In this document: positions 45,503-53,577 of the stretch, piece by piece
Position numbering within the stretch: position 1 is the stretch's first letter
Layout of the letters: every line of letters begins with the position of its first letter
Origin: Pseudomonas khorasanensis
Lineage (GTDB): Bacteria > Pseudomonadota > Gammaproteobacteria > Pseudomonadales > Pseudomonadaceae
Assembly (NCBI RefSeq): GCF_014268505.2
Contig: NZ_JABWQP020000002.1
Span: forward strand, 648,267-712,266
DNA length: 64,000 nucleotides
Reading direction: 5' to 3'
Notes under the pieces: model-generated
Told to the model about the DNA's origin: nothing
Seen by the model: the letters and a program-made list of their open reading frames with translations, nothing else
The model's database searches: none
Translations under genes and position numbers: made by a program

Positions 45503-47512
45503 ATGGAACATCGTGTAATGGACAAATTGCGACTTTTCCTCCTTAGGATGCCGCGTCAGAGAAAACGTCTGATTCAGGTAGTGATGGACGTGTTTCTGGT
45601 CTGGATTTCATTGTGGGGCTCCTTTGTGGTTCGCTTGGGGATCGAGGATGTCTTGGATCCTCTCAGAACCCATCTCTGGTTGTTTATCTGTGCCCCGATA
45701 GTCGCGATTCCCCTGTTCATCCGCTTTGGCATGTACCGTGCGGTCATGCGATATTTCGGGAATGACGCGCTGATCGCGATCATCAAGGCCGTCAGCCTTT
45801 CCTCCCTCATTCTTGCGCTTGTCGTCTTCTGGTACAGCAATCATCAGGCTGTCGTGCCGCGCTCGATCATCTTCAACTATTGGTGGTTGAGTCTGGTGAT
45901 AATCGGCGGATTGCGACTGTGCATGCGCCAATACTTCATGGGCAACTGGTTCACTGCCGCTCAGCACGTACCGTTCGTCAACCGCGAAGACGGTCTAACC
46001 AAGGTCGCTGTTTACGGTGCGGGCGTCGCGGGTAATCAATTGGTCGCAGCTCTGCGTATGGGGCGTGTCATGCGTCCGGTGGCATTCATCGACGATGACG
46101 CGAGTATTTCCGAGCGATCAATTTCCGGCCTCCAGGTCTATAAACCCAAACACATCCAACAGATGATTGATGAGACCGGCGCACAGGAAATTCTTCTGGC
46201 TCTACCTTCCTCTACGCGTGCCAGGCGTAGGGAAATATTGAATCTGCTCGAAGGTTTCCCGCTTCACGTGCGGAGTGTCCCCAGTTTCAGCGATTTGGCC
46301 AGTGGGCGGGTCAAGGTGGAGGATATTCAGGAGGTCGATATTGCCGACCTGCTTGGTCGTGATGCAGTACCGGCACAGTCGGATCTTCTGGAGCGCTGTG
46401 TCAAAGGCAAGATTGTGATGGTCACCGGTGCCGGCGGTTCGATCGGCTCTGAACTCTGTCGGCAGATTTTCGCTTTGGCTCCGACCACGCTAATCTTATT
46501 CGAACACAGCGAGTTTAACCTTTATACGATTGCGTCAGAGCTGGAAGGCCGCGGGTGCCGTGAATCGGCTCCAGTTCGACTGCTGCCGATTCTTGGATCT
46601 ATTCGTCATCAGGAAAAGCTTCTCGATGTAATGAATACCTGGAGGGTAGATACCGTTTATCACGCTGCCGCTTATAAGCATGTGCCGATGGTTGAGCACA
46701 ACATTGCTGAAGGTGTTCTCAACAACGTAATAGGTACGCTCAATACCGCTCAGGCTGCTTTGCAATCAGGCGTTCCGAACTTTGTCCTGATTTCGACTGA
46801 CAAGGCCGTTCGTCCAACCAATGTCATGGGTAGCACAAAACGCCTGGCAGAGTTGACGCTTCAAGCCTTGAGTCGGGAGATTGCACCGGTGCTGTTTGGT
46901 GATAAATCCAATGTTTCGCGAGTAAATAAAACCCGGTTCACCATGGTGCGTTTCGGTAATGTGCTGGGCTCCTCCGGTTCCGTGATCCCGCTGTTCCACA
47001 GTCAGATAAAGTCCGGCGGACCGTTGACGGTTACTCATCCAAAAATCACTCGATACTTTATGACCATTCCTGAAGCCGCGCAGTTGGTTATCCAGGCCGG
47101 CTCATTGGGGCAGGGGGGAGATGTATTCGTCCTGGATATGGGAGAACCGGTAAAAATCGTCGAGCTTGCAGAAAAAATGATCCACCTTTCCGGTTTGAGT
47201 ATTCGTTCCGAACGCAATCCTCAAGGTGATATCTCTATCGAGTTCACTGGGCTGCGCCCAGGTGAAAAACTCTACGAGGAGCTGCTGATCGGCGACAACG
47301 TGGCCGCTACACCCCATCCGATGATCATGACAGCAAGTGAAGATCACTTGCCTTGGGATGTGCTCAAGAACCGGTTGCATGATTTGCTGGTTGCGGTTGA
47401 GAAGGATGATTACTCACGCGTCCGCCAACTCCTGCGCGAAACCGTCTCCGGCTACACCCCCGATGGTGAAATTGTCGACTGGATCTACCAGCAACGTCGT
47501 CTCGAACCTTGA
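45503..47512 (+). CDS. wbpM: UDP-N-acetylglucosamine 4,6-dehydratase, WbpM/FlaA1 family
   Basis: This is a 669-residue protein. Four membrane segments (about 20-145) are followed by a CoA-binding-like region (GAGVAGNQLVAALR) and a C-terminal dehydratase domain (about 290-600) with TGAGGSIGSELCRQI and STDKAVRPTNVMGSTKR, in which methionine and lysine replace the usual YxxxK pair, as expected for this family. It makes UDP-4-keto-6-deoxy-GlcNAc, the source of QuiNAc and FucNAc. WbpM marks the right end of Pseudomonas O-antigen clusters. An ATG at 45518 gives an equally plausible start. A terminator follows. Confidence 0.93.
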   Translation: MEHRVMDKLRLFLLRMPRQRKRLIQVVMDVFLVWISLWGSFVVRLGIEDVLDPLRTHLWLFICAPIVAIPLFIRFGMYRAVMRYFGNDALIAIIKAVSLSSLILALVVFWYSNHQAVVPRSIIFNYWWLSLVIIGGLRLCMRQYFMGNWFTAAQHVPFVNREDGLTKVAVYGAGVAGNQLVAALRMGRVMRPVAFIDDDASISERSISGLQVYKPKHIQQMIDETGAQEILLALPSSTRARRREILNLLEGFPLHVRSVPSFSDLASGRVKVEDIQEVDIADLLGRDAVPAQSDLLERCVKGKIVMVTGAGGSIGSELCRQIFALAPTTLILFEHSEFNLYTIASELEGRGCRESAPVRLLPILGSIRHQEKLLDVMNTWRVDTVYHAAAYKHVPMVEHNIAEGVLNNVIGTLNTAQAALQSGVPNFVLISTDKAVRPTNVMGSTKRLAELTLQALSREIAPVLFGDKSNVSRVNKTRFTMVRFGNVLGSSGSVIPLFHSQIKSGGPLTVTHPKITRYFMTIPEAAQLVIQAGSLGQGGDVFVLDMGEPVKIVELAEKMIHLSGLSIRSERNPQGDISIEFTGLRPGEKLYEELLIGDNVAATPHPMIMTASEDHLPWDVLKNRLHDLLVAVEKDDYSRVRQLLRETVSGYTPDGEIVDWIYQQRRLEP

Positions 47513-47574
47513 TTGTTTCACATCCTGTAACGCTCGCATTTTTGACTTCCCTCCACCGTGACCTACGTTTGAAG

Positions 47575-47599
47575 AGCAGCTTCGGAAAAGCTGCTTTCT
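47575..47599 (+). terminator. Hairpin between wbpM and comEA
   Basis: AGCAGCTT pairs with AAGCTGCT around a 5-base loop, followed by TTCTC. It lies 62 bases after the wbpM stop and just before the comEA start, and separates the O-antigen cluster from comEA. Confidence 0.6.
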
Positions 47600-47622
47600 C
47601 AAACGATGATGGAGCGTCACTT

Positions 47623-47961
47623 ATGCGTACCGGTTATTTCTACTCGCTGATCTTTGCTTTCCTTACCAGCGCCTCTATCGCTGCGATTGCTGCGCCTGTT
47701 GCGCCTTCGGAATCAACAAAGGCACCTCTGGTAATGGATCCCGCGGCGGCGCCTTCTCAGACTGCCAAGGTCGATCTCAACGGTGCGGATGCGGCAACGT
47801 TGCAGAAGGAGTTGGCGGGTGTGGGTGAGGCCAAGGCCCAAGCGATTGTTGCATATCGGGATACAAACGGGCCGTTCGCGTCGGTGGATGAGTTGCTGGA
47901 AGTGAAGGGGATTGGCAAGGCGATTCTGGATCGCAACCGTGAAAAGCTGGAAGTGAACTAA
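47623..47961 (+). CDS. ComEA-type helix-hairpin-helix DNA-binding protein
   Basis: This is a 112-residue exported protein. A signal peptide (to about residue 24, ending IAAIAA) is followed by a linker rich in alanine and proline, and a double helix-hairpin-helix domain (about 50-112) with KVDLNGADAATLQKELAGVG and LLEVKGIGKAILDRN. Such proteins bind incoming DNA in the periplasm during natural transformation; many Pseudomonas carry it beside wbpM. The start at 47623 follows TGGAG and gives the proper signal peptide. It stands alone between two terminators. Confidence 0.88.
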   Translation: MRTGYFYSLIFAFLTSASIAAIAAPVAPSESTKAPLVMDPAAAPSQTAKVDLNGADAATLQKELAGVGEAKAQAIVAYRDTNGPFASVDELLEVKGIGKAILDRNREKLEVN

Positions 47962-47981
47962 GCTGACAGTTCAACGCCGAG

Positions 47982-48007
47982 AGGCCGGTCATTGACCGGC
48001 CTTTTTA
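47982..48007 (+). terminator. Rho-independent terminator of comEA
   Basis: AGGCCGGT pairs with ACCGGCCT around a CATTG loop and runs into TTTTTA. It lies 20 bases after the comEA stop. Confidence 0.9.
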
Positions 48008-48056
48008 TTGCGCGCCGGCGGTGCATCAGTACGATCGAGGAAAATTACGGCTATCA

Positions 48057-48082
48057 TATAGGCTTTGGATTATGCCTATAAT
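48057..48082 (+). promoter_or_regulatory. Palindrome overlapping a TATAAT element upstream of the ketoacyl synthase gene
   Basis: TATAGGC (48057-48063) and GCCTATA (48074-48080) form a 7-base inverted repeat with a 10-base spacer. A perfect -10 hexamer TATAAT (48077-48082) overlaps the right arm. It lies about 125 bases before the gene start. The arrangement suits a repressor operator, but this is inference. Confidence 0.4.
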
Positions 48083-48206
48083 AATTGCCGTTGGCTGAGA
48101 GTCGGCGAGTCGAAAGCCCGCCTGGTCATGTCACCGAACCTTTTTTGCAGTTCGGCAGCCCAACGTTACAAGTCTGGTATTTGAATTGATAAGGGGGAAC
48201 CACGAT

Positions 48207-49481
48207 ATGAACCAACGTCGAGTCGTCGTCACAGGCATGGGCCTGGTTTCACCCTTGGGCAGTGATGTTGAAATCGTCTGGCAGCGTCTGCTCGCCGGGC
48301 GTTCCGGGTTGCGTAATCTGCCCGACGCAGTGGTGGCTGACCTGGCGACCCGGGTAGGCGGCAGTGTGCCAACGGTGGAGGAAGATGCCGAGGCCGGTTT
48401 CGATCCGGATCGCGCAACGCCGCCCAAAGAACAGAAGAAGATGGATCGCTTCATCATGTTCGCCATGGAAGCGGCGCGGCAGGCGATGGAGCAGGCCGGT
48501 TGGCATCCAGTAGACGCTGAAAAACGGGAGCGTACTGCGACAATCATCGGCTCGGGCGTCGGCGGCTTCGGTGCGATTGCCGATGCGGTGCGTACCACAG
48601 ACAGTCGTGGCCCTCGGCGTTTGTCGCCGTTCACCATTCCATCGTTTCTCGTCAATCTCGCCGCCGGCCACGTGTCGATCCAGCATGGCCTCAAGGGACC
48701 GCTGGGCGCACCGGTTACCGCATGTGCCGCCGGTGTTCAGGCAATCGGCGATGCGGCGCGGTTGATCAAGGCGGGGGAGGCGGACATCGCAGTATGTGGC
48801 GGTGCGGAAGCTGCGATCGATCGCGTCAGTCTCGCCGGTTTCGCGGCGGCACGGGCGTTGTCCAGCGGCTACAACGATACCCCTGAAAAAGCCTCGCGTC
48901 CCTTTGACAGCGGGCGTGATGGTTTTGTGATGGGCGAAGGTGCCGGCCTGCTGGTCATCGAGTCGCTGGAGCATGCGCTGGCGCGTGGTGCGAAGCCGTT
49001 GGCCGAACTGGTCGGTTACGGCACCACGGCCGATGCTTACCACCTGACCGCCGGGCCGGAAGACGGCGGTGGCGCGCGTCGGGCGATGCAACTGGCGCTG
49101 GCTCAGGGCGGTGTAACGCCGGAGCAGGTACAGCATCTCAATGCCCACGCGACGTCGACGCCGGTCGGTGACTTGGGTGAGTTGGCGGCGATCAAGGCGT
49201 TGTTTGGCACGCAGAACAAGATCGCCGTAACGTCGACCAAATCCGCGACCGGTCATTTGCTTGGCGCTGCCGGCGGGCTGGAGGCGATTTTCACGTTGCT
49301 GGCTATCCGTGACCAGAGGGTGCCGCCGACGCTCAACTTCGAAAACCCGGACCCTGCGAGCGAAGGGGTCGACATCGTTCATGGCGAAGCGCGGTCGATG
49401 CCGATTGAATATGCCTTGTCCAACGGCTTCGGTTTTGGCGGGGTCAATGCCAGCGTGCTGTTCAAGCGCTGGGAGGATTGA
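48207..49481 (+). CDS. Beta-ketoacyl-ACP synthase II (FabF-like)
   Basis: This is a 424-residue condensing enzyme that elongates acyl-ACP with malonyl-ACP. The catalytic triad is intact: cysteine in PVTACAAGVQAIG, histidine in NAHATSTPVGD and histidine in [20 protein letters not shown] lies upstream of the chosen ATG. It stands outside any fab operon; Pseudomonas genomes carry a main fabF beside acpP and extra copies, and this looks like an extra copy, so the symbol is left open. It could serve ordinary fatty acid synthesis or a special lipid. Confidence 0.9.
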   Translation: MNQRRVVVTGMGLVSPLGSDVEIVWQRLLAGRSGLRNLPDAVVADLATRVGGSVPTVEEDAEAGFDPDRATPPKEQKKMDRFIMFAMEAARQAMEQAGWHPVDAEKRERTATIIGSGVGGFGAIADAVRTTDSRGPRRLSPFTIPSFLVNLAAGHVSIQHGLKGPLGAPVTACAAGVQAIGDAARLIKAGEADIAVCGGAEAAIDRVSLAGFAAARALSSGYNDTPEKASRPFDSGRDGFVMGEGAGLLVIESLEHALARGAKPLAELVGYGTTADAYHLTAGPEDGGGARRAMQLALAQGGVTPEQVQHLNAHATSTPVGDLGELAAIKALFGTQNKIAVTSTKSATGHLLGAAGGLEAIFTLLAIRDQRVPPTLNFENPDPASEGVDIVHGEARSMPIEYALSNGFGFGGVNASVLFKRWED

Positions 49482-49523
49482 CGTCAGGGTTGCCTGAAAA
49501 GCAGCTCAAGACCTAAAAACAAA

Positions 49524-49542
49524 CCCCGCCGATCTGGCGGGG
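49524..49542. terminator. Bidirectional-type hairpin between convergent genes
   Basis: CCCCGCC pairs with GGCGGGG around GATCT, with A-rich sequence on the left and TTCTTGTT on the right. It lies between the ketoacyl synthase gene and the leftward DUF2897 gene and may serve both. Confidence 0.75.
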
Positions 49543-49549
49543 TTCTTGT

Positions 49550-49717
49550 TCAGCGGTCCTGTGCGTCCTTGGCGTCCGCTTCGGCATTGCGTTGCGCGAC
49601 GCGTTTACGCTCTTCATCGGTCAGTTCGACCTTGTTGGCGGTGTCTCGCAACATCATCAATCCGCCAACAATCGAGCCGATCGCAACGACCAGAATCAAC
49701 CAGGCATACCAGGGCAT
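49550..49717 (-). CDS. DUF2897 small membrane protein
   Basis: This is a 55-residue protein: one membrane segment (about 4-24, WYAWLILVVAIGSIVGGL) and a charged tail (ELTDEERKRVAQRNAEADAK). This layout is that of the DUF2897 family found in Pseudomonas. The function is unknown. AAGGAGAG lies at good distance upstream of the ATG on the complementary strand, which supports a real gene despite its small size. Confidence 0.75.
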   Translation of the reverse strand: MPWYAWLILVVAIGSIVGGLMMLRDTANKVELTDEERKRVAQRNAEADAKDAQDR

Positions 49718-49847
49718 AACGGCTCTCCTTAATGGCAGATCGACGGGCGAGGATTTCGCCGTGCGATGCTGCGTACCACTTTTGAGCGAAACGACTTCGC
49801 AGTGGTTCCATTCTAGGCCGCTTGCACCCGGTGCATCCGAAATTCCT

Positions 49848-49927
49848 GTAGGTGCTGCCGAAGGTTGCGATCTTTTGATCTTGAAAAGCGAAGATCGCAG
49901 CCTCGTTTCACTCGACAGCTCCTACAG
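49848..49927. repeat. Imperfect inverted repeat (CTGTAGGTGCTG / CAGCTCCTACAG)
   Basis: The terminal arms are near reverse complements, and an inner palindrome with GCGATCTT/AAGATCGC lies between them. It belongs to a further class of dispersed Pseudomonas palindromes and sits in the gap before the leftward permease gene's 3' end. Confidence 0.7.
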
Positions 49928-49940
49928 AGGGCGGGGGGCG

Positions 49941-51305
49941 TTATAGGCCGGTGAGCATGGCGTCGGACGGAGCGTTGGCGCGGAGTTGGCCGGTGAGCAT
50001 GAAGTAGCCGAAACCGACCGCCATGAAGCCCAGGAAAATCAAGCCGATCAGCGTGTTGAACCACGCCATCGCCACCAGGCAAACCACCGCCAGCACCAGC
50101 GCGATCAGTGGCACCAGCGGATAGCACGGCGCGCGGAAGGTACGCTCCAGGTTCGGCTCCGATTTGCGCAGTTTGAACAGGCTGAGCATGCTCATGATGT
50201 ACATGACGATCGCGCCGAATACGGCCATGGTGATCATCGCTGCCGTCAGGGTCATGCCGCCGAGGTTGATCAAACCGTCGCTGTAGATCGCCGCGATGCC
50301 GATGACCCCGCCGGCGATGATTGCGCGGTGTGGCGTCTGGAAGCGTGACAGTTTCGCCAGCGAGGCTGGCAGGTAGCCGGCGCGGGCGAGGGCGAAGAAC
50401 TGTCGTGAGTAGCCCAGGATGATGCCGTGGAAACTGGCGACCAGGCCGAACAGACCGATCCAGACCAGCATGTGCAGCCAGCCGGAGTTGTCACCGACCA
50501 CGGTTTTCATTGCTTGCGGCAGTGGATCGTTGATGTTCGACAGGGTGCGCCAGTCGCCGACGCCGCCCGCGAAGAACATCACGCCCATCGCCAGCACCAC
50601 CAGGGTCAGGATGCCGCTGATGTAGGCTTTGGGAATCGTGCGCTTCGGATCCTTTGCTTCTTCGGCGGCCATGGCGGCGCCTTCGATGGCGAGGAAGAAC
50701 CAGATCGCGAAGGGGATTGCCGCGAACATTCCGGCAATTGCTGGTGCGCCAAAGACGTCGGAACCGGCCCAGCCATTCAGGGCGAAGTTGCTGAAGCTGA
50801 ACGCCGGTGCGACTACACCCATGAACACCAGCAACTCGGCGACGGCCAGCACGCAGACGATCAGCTCGAACGTCGCCGCCAGTTTTACCCCGAGAATGTT
50901 CAGGCCCATGAAGACGATGTATGCCCCGACCGCAGCATGTTTAGGGTCGAGCGCGGGAAACTGCACATTCAGGTAAGCGCCGATGGCCAGGGCAATCGCT
51001 GGCGGCGCGAAGACGAATTCGATCAGCGTTGCCAGACCGGCGATCAATCCGCCTTTCTCCCCGAACGCCCGACGACTGTAGGCAAACGGCCCGCCGGCGT
51101 GGGGAATCGCGGTGGTCAGTTCGGTGAAACTGAAGATGAAGCAGGTGTACATGGTCGCGACCATGAACGAGGTCACCAGAAAACCCAGCGTGCCGGCCAC
51201 ACCCCAGCCGTAACTCCAGCCGAAATATTCCCCGGAAATCACCAGCCCTACGGCAATGCCCCACAGGTGCAACGTGCCCAGCGTGGGTTTGAGTTGTGTG
51301 TTCAT
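49941..51305 (-). CDS. APC-family permease, ethanolamine permease type
   Basis: This is a 454-residue protein with about twelve membrane segments of the amino acid-polyamine-organocation family. The opening LHLWGIAVGLVISGEYFGWSYGW and the stretch EGAAMAAEEAKDPKRTIPKAY resemble ethanolamine permease (Eat). In Pseudomonas eat usually stands with eutB and eutC, which are not seen here, so the substrate remains uncertain. GGAG lies upstream of the start. The frame stays open far upstream, but that part reads through REP repeats and is not coding. Confidence 0.82.
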   Translation of the reverse strand: MNTQLKPTLGTLHLWGIAVGLVISGEYFGWSYGWGVAGTLGFLVTSFMVATMYTCFIFSFTELTTAIPHAGGPFAYSRRAFGEKGGLIAGLATLIEFVFAPPAIALAIGAYLNVQFPALDPKHAAVGAYIVFMGLNILGVKLAATFELIVCVLAVAELLVFMGVVAPAFSFSNFALNGWAGSDVFGAPAIAGMFAAIPFAIWFFLAIEGAAMAAEEAKDPKRTIPKAYISGILTLVVLAMGVMFFAGGVGDWRTLSNINDPLPQAMKTVVGDNSGWLHMLVWIGLFGLVASFHGIILGYSRQFFALARAGYLPASLAKLSRFQTPHRAIIAGGVIGIAAIYSDGLINLGGMTLTAAMITMAVFGAIVMYIMSMLSLFKLRKSEPNLERTFRAPCYPLVPLIALVLAVVCLVAMAWFNTLIGLIFLGFMAVGFGYFMLTGQLRANAPSDAMLTGL

Positions 51306-51475
51306 GCGATTGCTCCCGCAACGGTTGGAAAGCTCGGGGAAGGGCGTGTGCAGTGGGCGTGCCATTGCGCTGAAACAAGTCGTAATGAGTTCGAAGCTGT
51401 CGCTGCAGGGATGATTGGCGCTGGATGTGCCGCAACAATGCGCCAGTTGGGTGCGATGTTGCCCGTTCTGCCGTC

Positions 51476-51614
51476 TTCGCGAGCAAGCCCGCTCCCACAG
51501 GGTGATGCGGTGATTGATGTAGCGGATTTCTTCAGATGAGGCCCTTTCGCGAGCAGGCTCGCTCCCACAGGGGGAATGCATTTCAAAATGTGGGAGCGAG
51601 CCTGCTCGCGAAAG
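51476..51614. repeat. REP cluster: one single arm and one pair
   Basis: A single, slightly diverged arm (GCGAGCAAGCCCGCTCCCAC, 51476-51500) is followed by a full inverted pair (51545-51614). Confidence 0.88.
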
Positions 51615-51664
51615 GGCCAGCCCTAACACCGAGAAAATCAGCTGTAACGCCCGCATAAACCCAC

Positions 51665-51683
51665 TCTTTACGCTTTCTTTATG
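51665..51683 (+). promoter_or_regulatory. Candidate KdpE site upstream of kdpF
   Basis: A T-rich direct repeat CTTTACGCTTTCTTTATG lies about 90 bases before kdpF. It resembles the T-rich TTTA-type KdpE box of E. coli. The match is by eye and weak. Confidence 0.3.
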
Positions 51684-51774
51684 CCCCGCGCCGCGCCTCG
51701 CTCTCGTTCCTTTACAGCCTCTTTCCCGACAATCGCTCCACACGCGGCAATACGCCGTAACACGGAGATTTTCC

Positions 51775-51864
51775 ATGAGCGTTCTGGACGGGGTGTCGCT
51801 GCTGCTGGCAGTGGGGCTGTTCATTTATCTGTTGGTTGCGCTGTTGCGCGCGGACCGGAACTAG
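51775..51864 (+). CDS. kdpF: Potassium-transporting ATPase subunit F
   Basis: This is a 29-residue single-span peptide (VSLLLAVGLFIYLLVALLRA) that stabilises the Kdp complex. CGGAG lies upstream, and the kdpA start follows 9 bases after its stop. The position and sequence are typical of KdpF. Confidence 0.9.
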   Translation: MSVLDGVSLLLAVGLFIYLLVALLRADRN

Positions 51865-51872
51865 GAGCGGCT

Positions 51873-53567
51873 ATGCACAGTTATGACTATTGGCTGATCC
51901 TCGCGTTCTTTGCGCTGGTCTTGCTGCCGGCGCCGTTTCTCGGGCGTTTCTATTACAAGGTCATGGAAGGCCAGCGCACCTGGCTGACGCCGATTCTCGG
52001 TCCGGTCGAGCGCGGTTGCTATCGCATCGCCGGGGTTGATCCGCAGATCGAGCAGAGCTGGCAGAAGTACACGCTGGCGCTGCTGGCGTTCAATCTCGCG
52101 GGTTTCCTATTGCTGTTCGCGATTCTGTTGTTTCAGGATCACCTGCCGCTCAACCCACAGAATCTGCCGGGCCAGGAATGGACCCAGGCATTCAACACCG
52201 CGGTCAGTTTCATGACCAACACCAACTGGCAGTCCTACAGCGGCGAAGCGACCCTCAGCTATCTGAGCCAGATGGTCGGCCTCACCGTGCAGAACTTCGT
52301 CAGCGCCGCCACCGGCCTCGCCGTGCTGGTTGCGCTGTGCCGTGGCATCGGGCGCAAATCGACGAAAACCCTCGGCAACTTCTGGGTCGACATGACCCGC
52401 GCCACCCTTTATGCCCTGCTGCCGCTGTGCCTGTTGCTGGCGTTGTATCTGGTCTGGCAGGGCGTGCCGCAGACGTTCGCGCAGTATGTAAATGCCGTGA
52501 CGCTGCAAGGCGTCGATCAGGTGATCCCGCTTGGCCCGGCCGCCAGTCAGATTGCGATCAAGCAGCTGGGTACCAACGGCGGTGGCTTCTTCGGCGTCAA
52601 TTCGGCGCATCCGTTCGAAAACCCGACCGCTTGGAGCAATCTGTTCGAAGTCGCTTCGATCATTCTGATTCCGGTGGCGCTGGTGTTCACCTTCGGCCAT
52701 TACGTCAAGGATCTGCGTCAGAGCCGCGCAATCATCGCCTGCATGCTGGCGCTGTTTTTGATCGGCGGTGCGATTTCGCTGTGGGCCGAATATCAACCGA
52801 ATCCGACCCTGAGCAACGCCGCCGTCGAGCAGACTGCGCCGCTGGAAGGTAAAGAAGCGCGCTTCGGCACAACCGCGACCGTGCTTTGGTCGGTGACCAC
52901 CACTGCCGCGTCGAACGGCTCGGTCAACGGCATGCACGACAGCCTCAACCCGCTCAGCGGCATGGTCGCGCTGGTCAACATGATGGTCGGCGAAGTGATC
53001 TTCGGCGGCGTCGGCGCGGGACTTTACGGCATGTTGCTCAACGTGCTGATTGCGGTGTTCCTTGCCGGCCTGATGATCGGGCGTACGCCGGAATACCTCG
53101 GTAAAAAACTCCAGGCGCGTGAAGTGCAATTGCTCGTGGTCACGCTACTGGTGATGCCGGTTGGCGTGCTGGTGCTGGGTGCGATTGCGGCCACTGTTCC
53201 CAGCGCTGCGGCAACCATCAGCAACCCCGGCCCGCACGGTTTCAGTCAGTTGCTCTACGCCTACACCTCGGCCAGCGCCAACAACGGCTCGGCGTTCGGT
53301 GGCCTGAGTGCGAACACGCCGTTTCACAACTTGATGCTCGGCCTGGGCATGTTGATCGGTCGCTTCGGTTACATCCTGCCGGTGCTGGCGTTGGCTGGCA
53401 GCCTGGCGATGAAGAAAAGCGCACCGGTCGGCCAGAACAGTTTCCCGACCCATGGCCCGCTGTTCGTGACGCTGTTGACCGTGACCATTTTGCTGGTGGG
53501 CGGCCTGACCTTTCTGCCGACGTTGGCGCTGGGCCCTATCGCCGAACATTTAAGTATGGGCTTCTAA
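51873..53567 (+). CDS. kdpA: Potassium-transporting ATPase subunit A
   Basis: This is a 564-residue protein with ten or more membrane segments, the potassium channel-like subunit of the high-affinity Kdp pump. One selectivity-filter-like loop reads [32 protein letters not shown] is another family stretch. The start at 51873 follows AGGAGCGG and lies just after kdpF; longer readings would swallow kdpF in another frame. Co-transcribed with kdpF and kdpB. Confidence 0.96.
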   Translation: MHSYDYWLILAFFALVLLPAPFLGRFYYKVMEGQRTWLTPILGPVERGCYRIAGVDPQIEQSWQKYTLALLAFNLAGFLLLFAILLFQDHLPLNPQNLPGQEWTQAFNTAVSFMTNTNWQSYSGEATLSYLSQMVGLTVQNFVSAATGLAVLVALCRGIGRKSTKTLGNFWVDMTRATLYALLPLCLLLALYLVWQGVPQTFAQYVNAVTLQGVDQVIPLGPAASQIAIKQLGTNGGGFFGVNSAHPFENPTAWSNLFEVASIILIPVALVFTFGHYVKDLRQSRAIIACMLALFLIGGAISLWAEYQPNPTLSNAAVEQTAPLEGKEARFGTTATVLWSVTTTAASNGSVNGMHDSLNPLSGMVALVNMMVGEVIFGGVGAGLYGMLLNVLIAVFLAGLMIGRTPEYLGKKLQAREVQLLVVTLLVMPVGVLVLGAIAATVPSAAATISNPGPHGFSQLLYAYTSASANNGSAFGGLSANTPFHNLMLGLGMLIGRFGYILPVLALAGSLAMKKSAPVGQNSFPTHGPLFVTLLTVTILLVGGLTFLPTLALGPIAEHLSMGF

Positions 53568-53577
53568 GGAATCCATC

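Larger units (their letters stand above)
51306..51774. other. Divergent intergenic region between the permease and kdpF, 469 bases
   Basis: This holds upstream sequence of the leftward permease, one single REP arm, one REP pair and the kdp upstream region (listed separately). No gene is seen here. Confidence 0.7.

Noticed and set aside
51306..51824. Upstream extension of the permease frame by about 170 codons.
   Set aside because: It translates REP repeats and overlaps the kdp upstream region and kdpF; the membrane protein starts properly at 51305.
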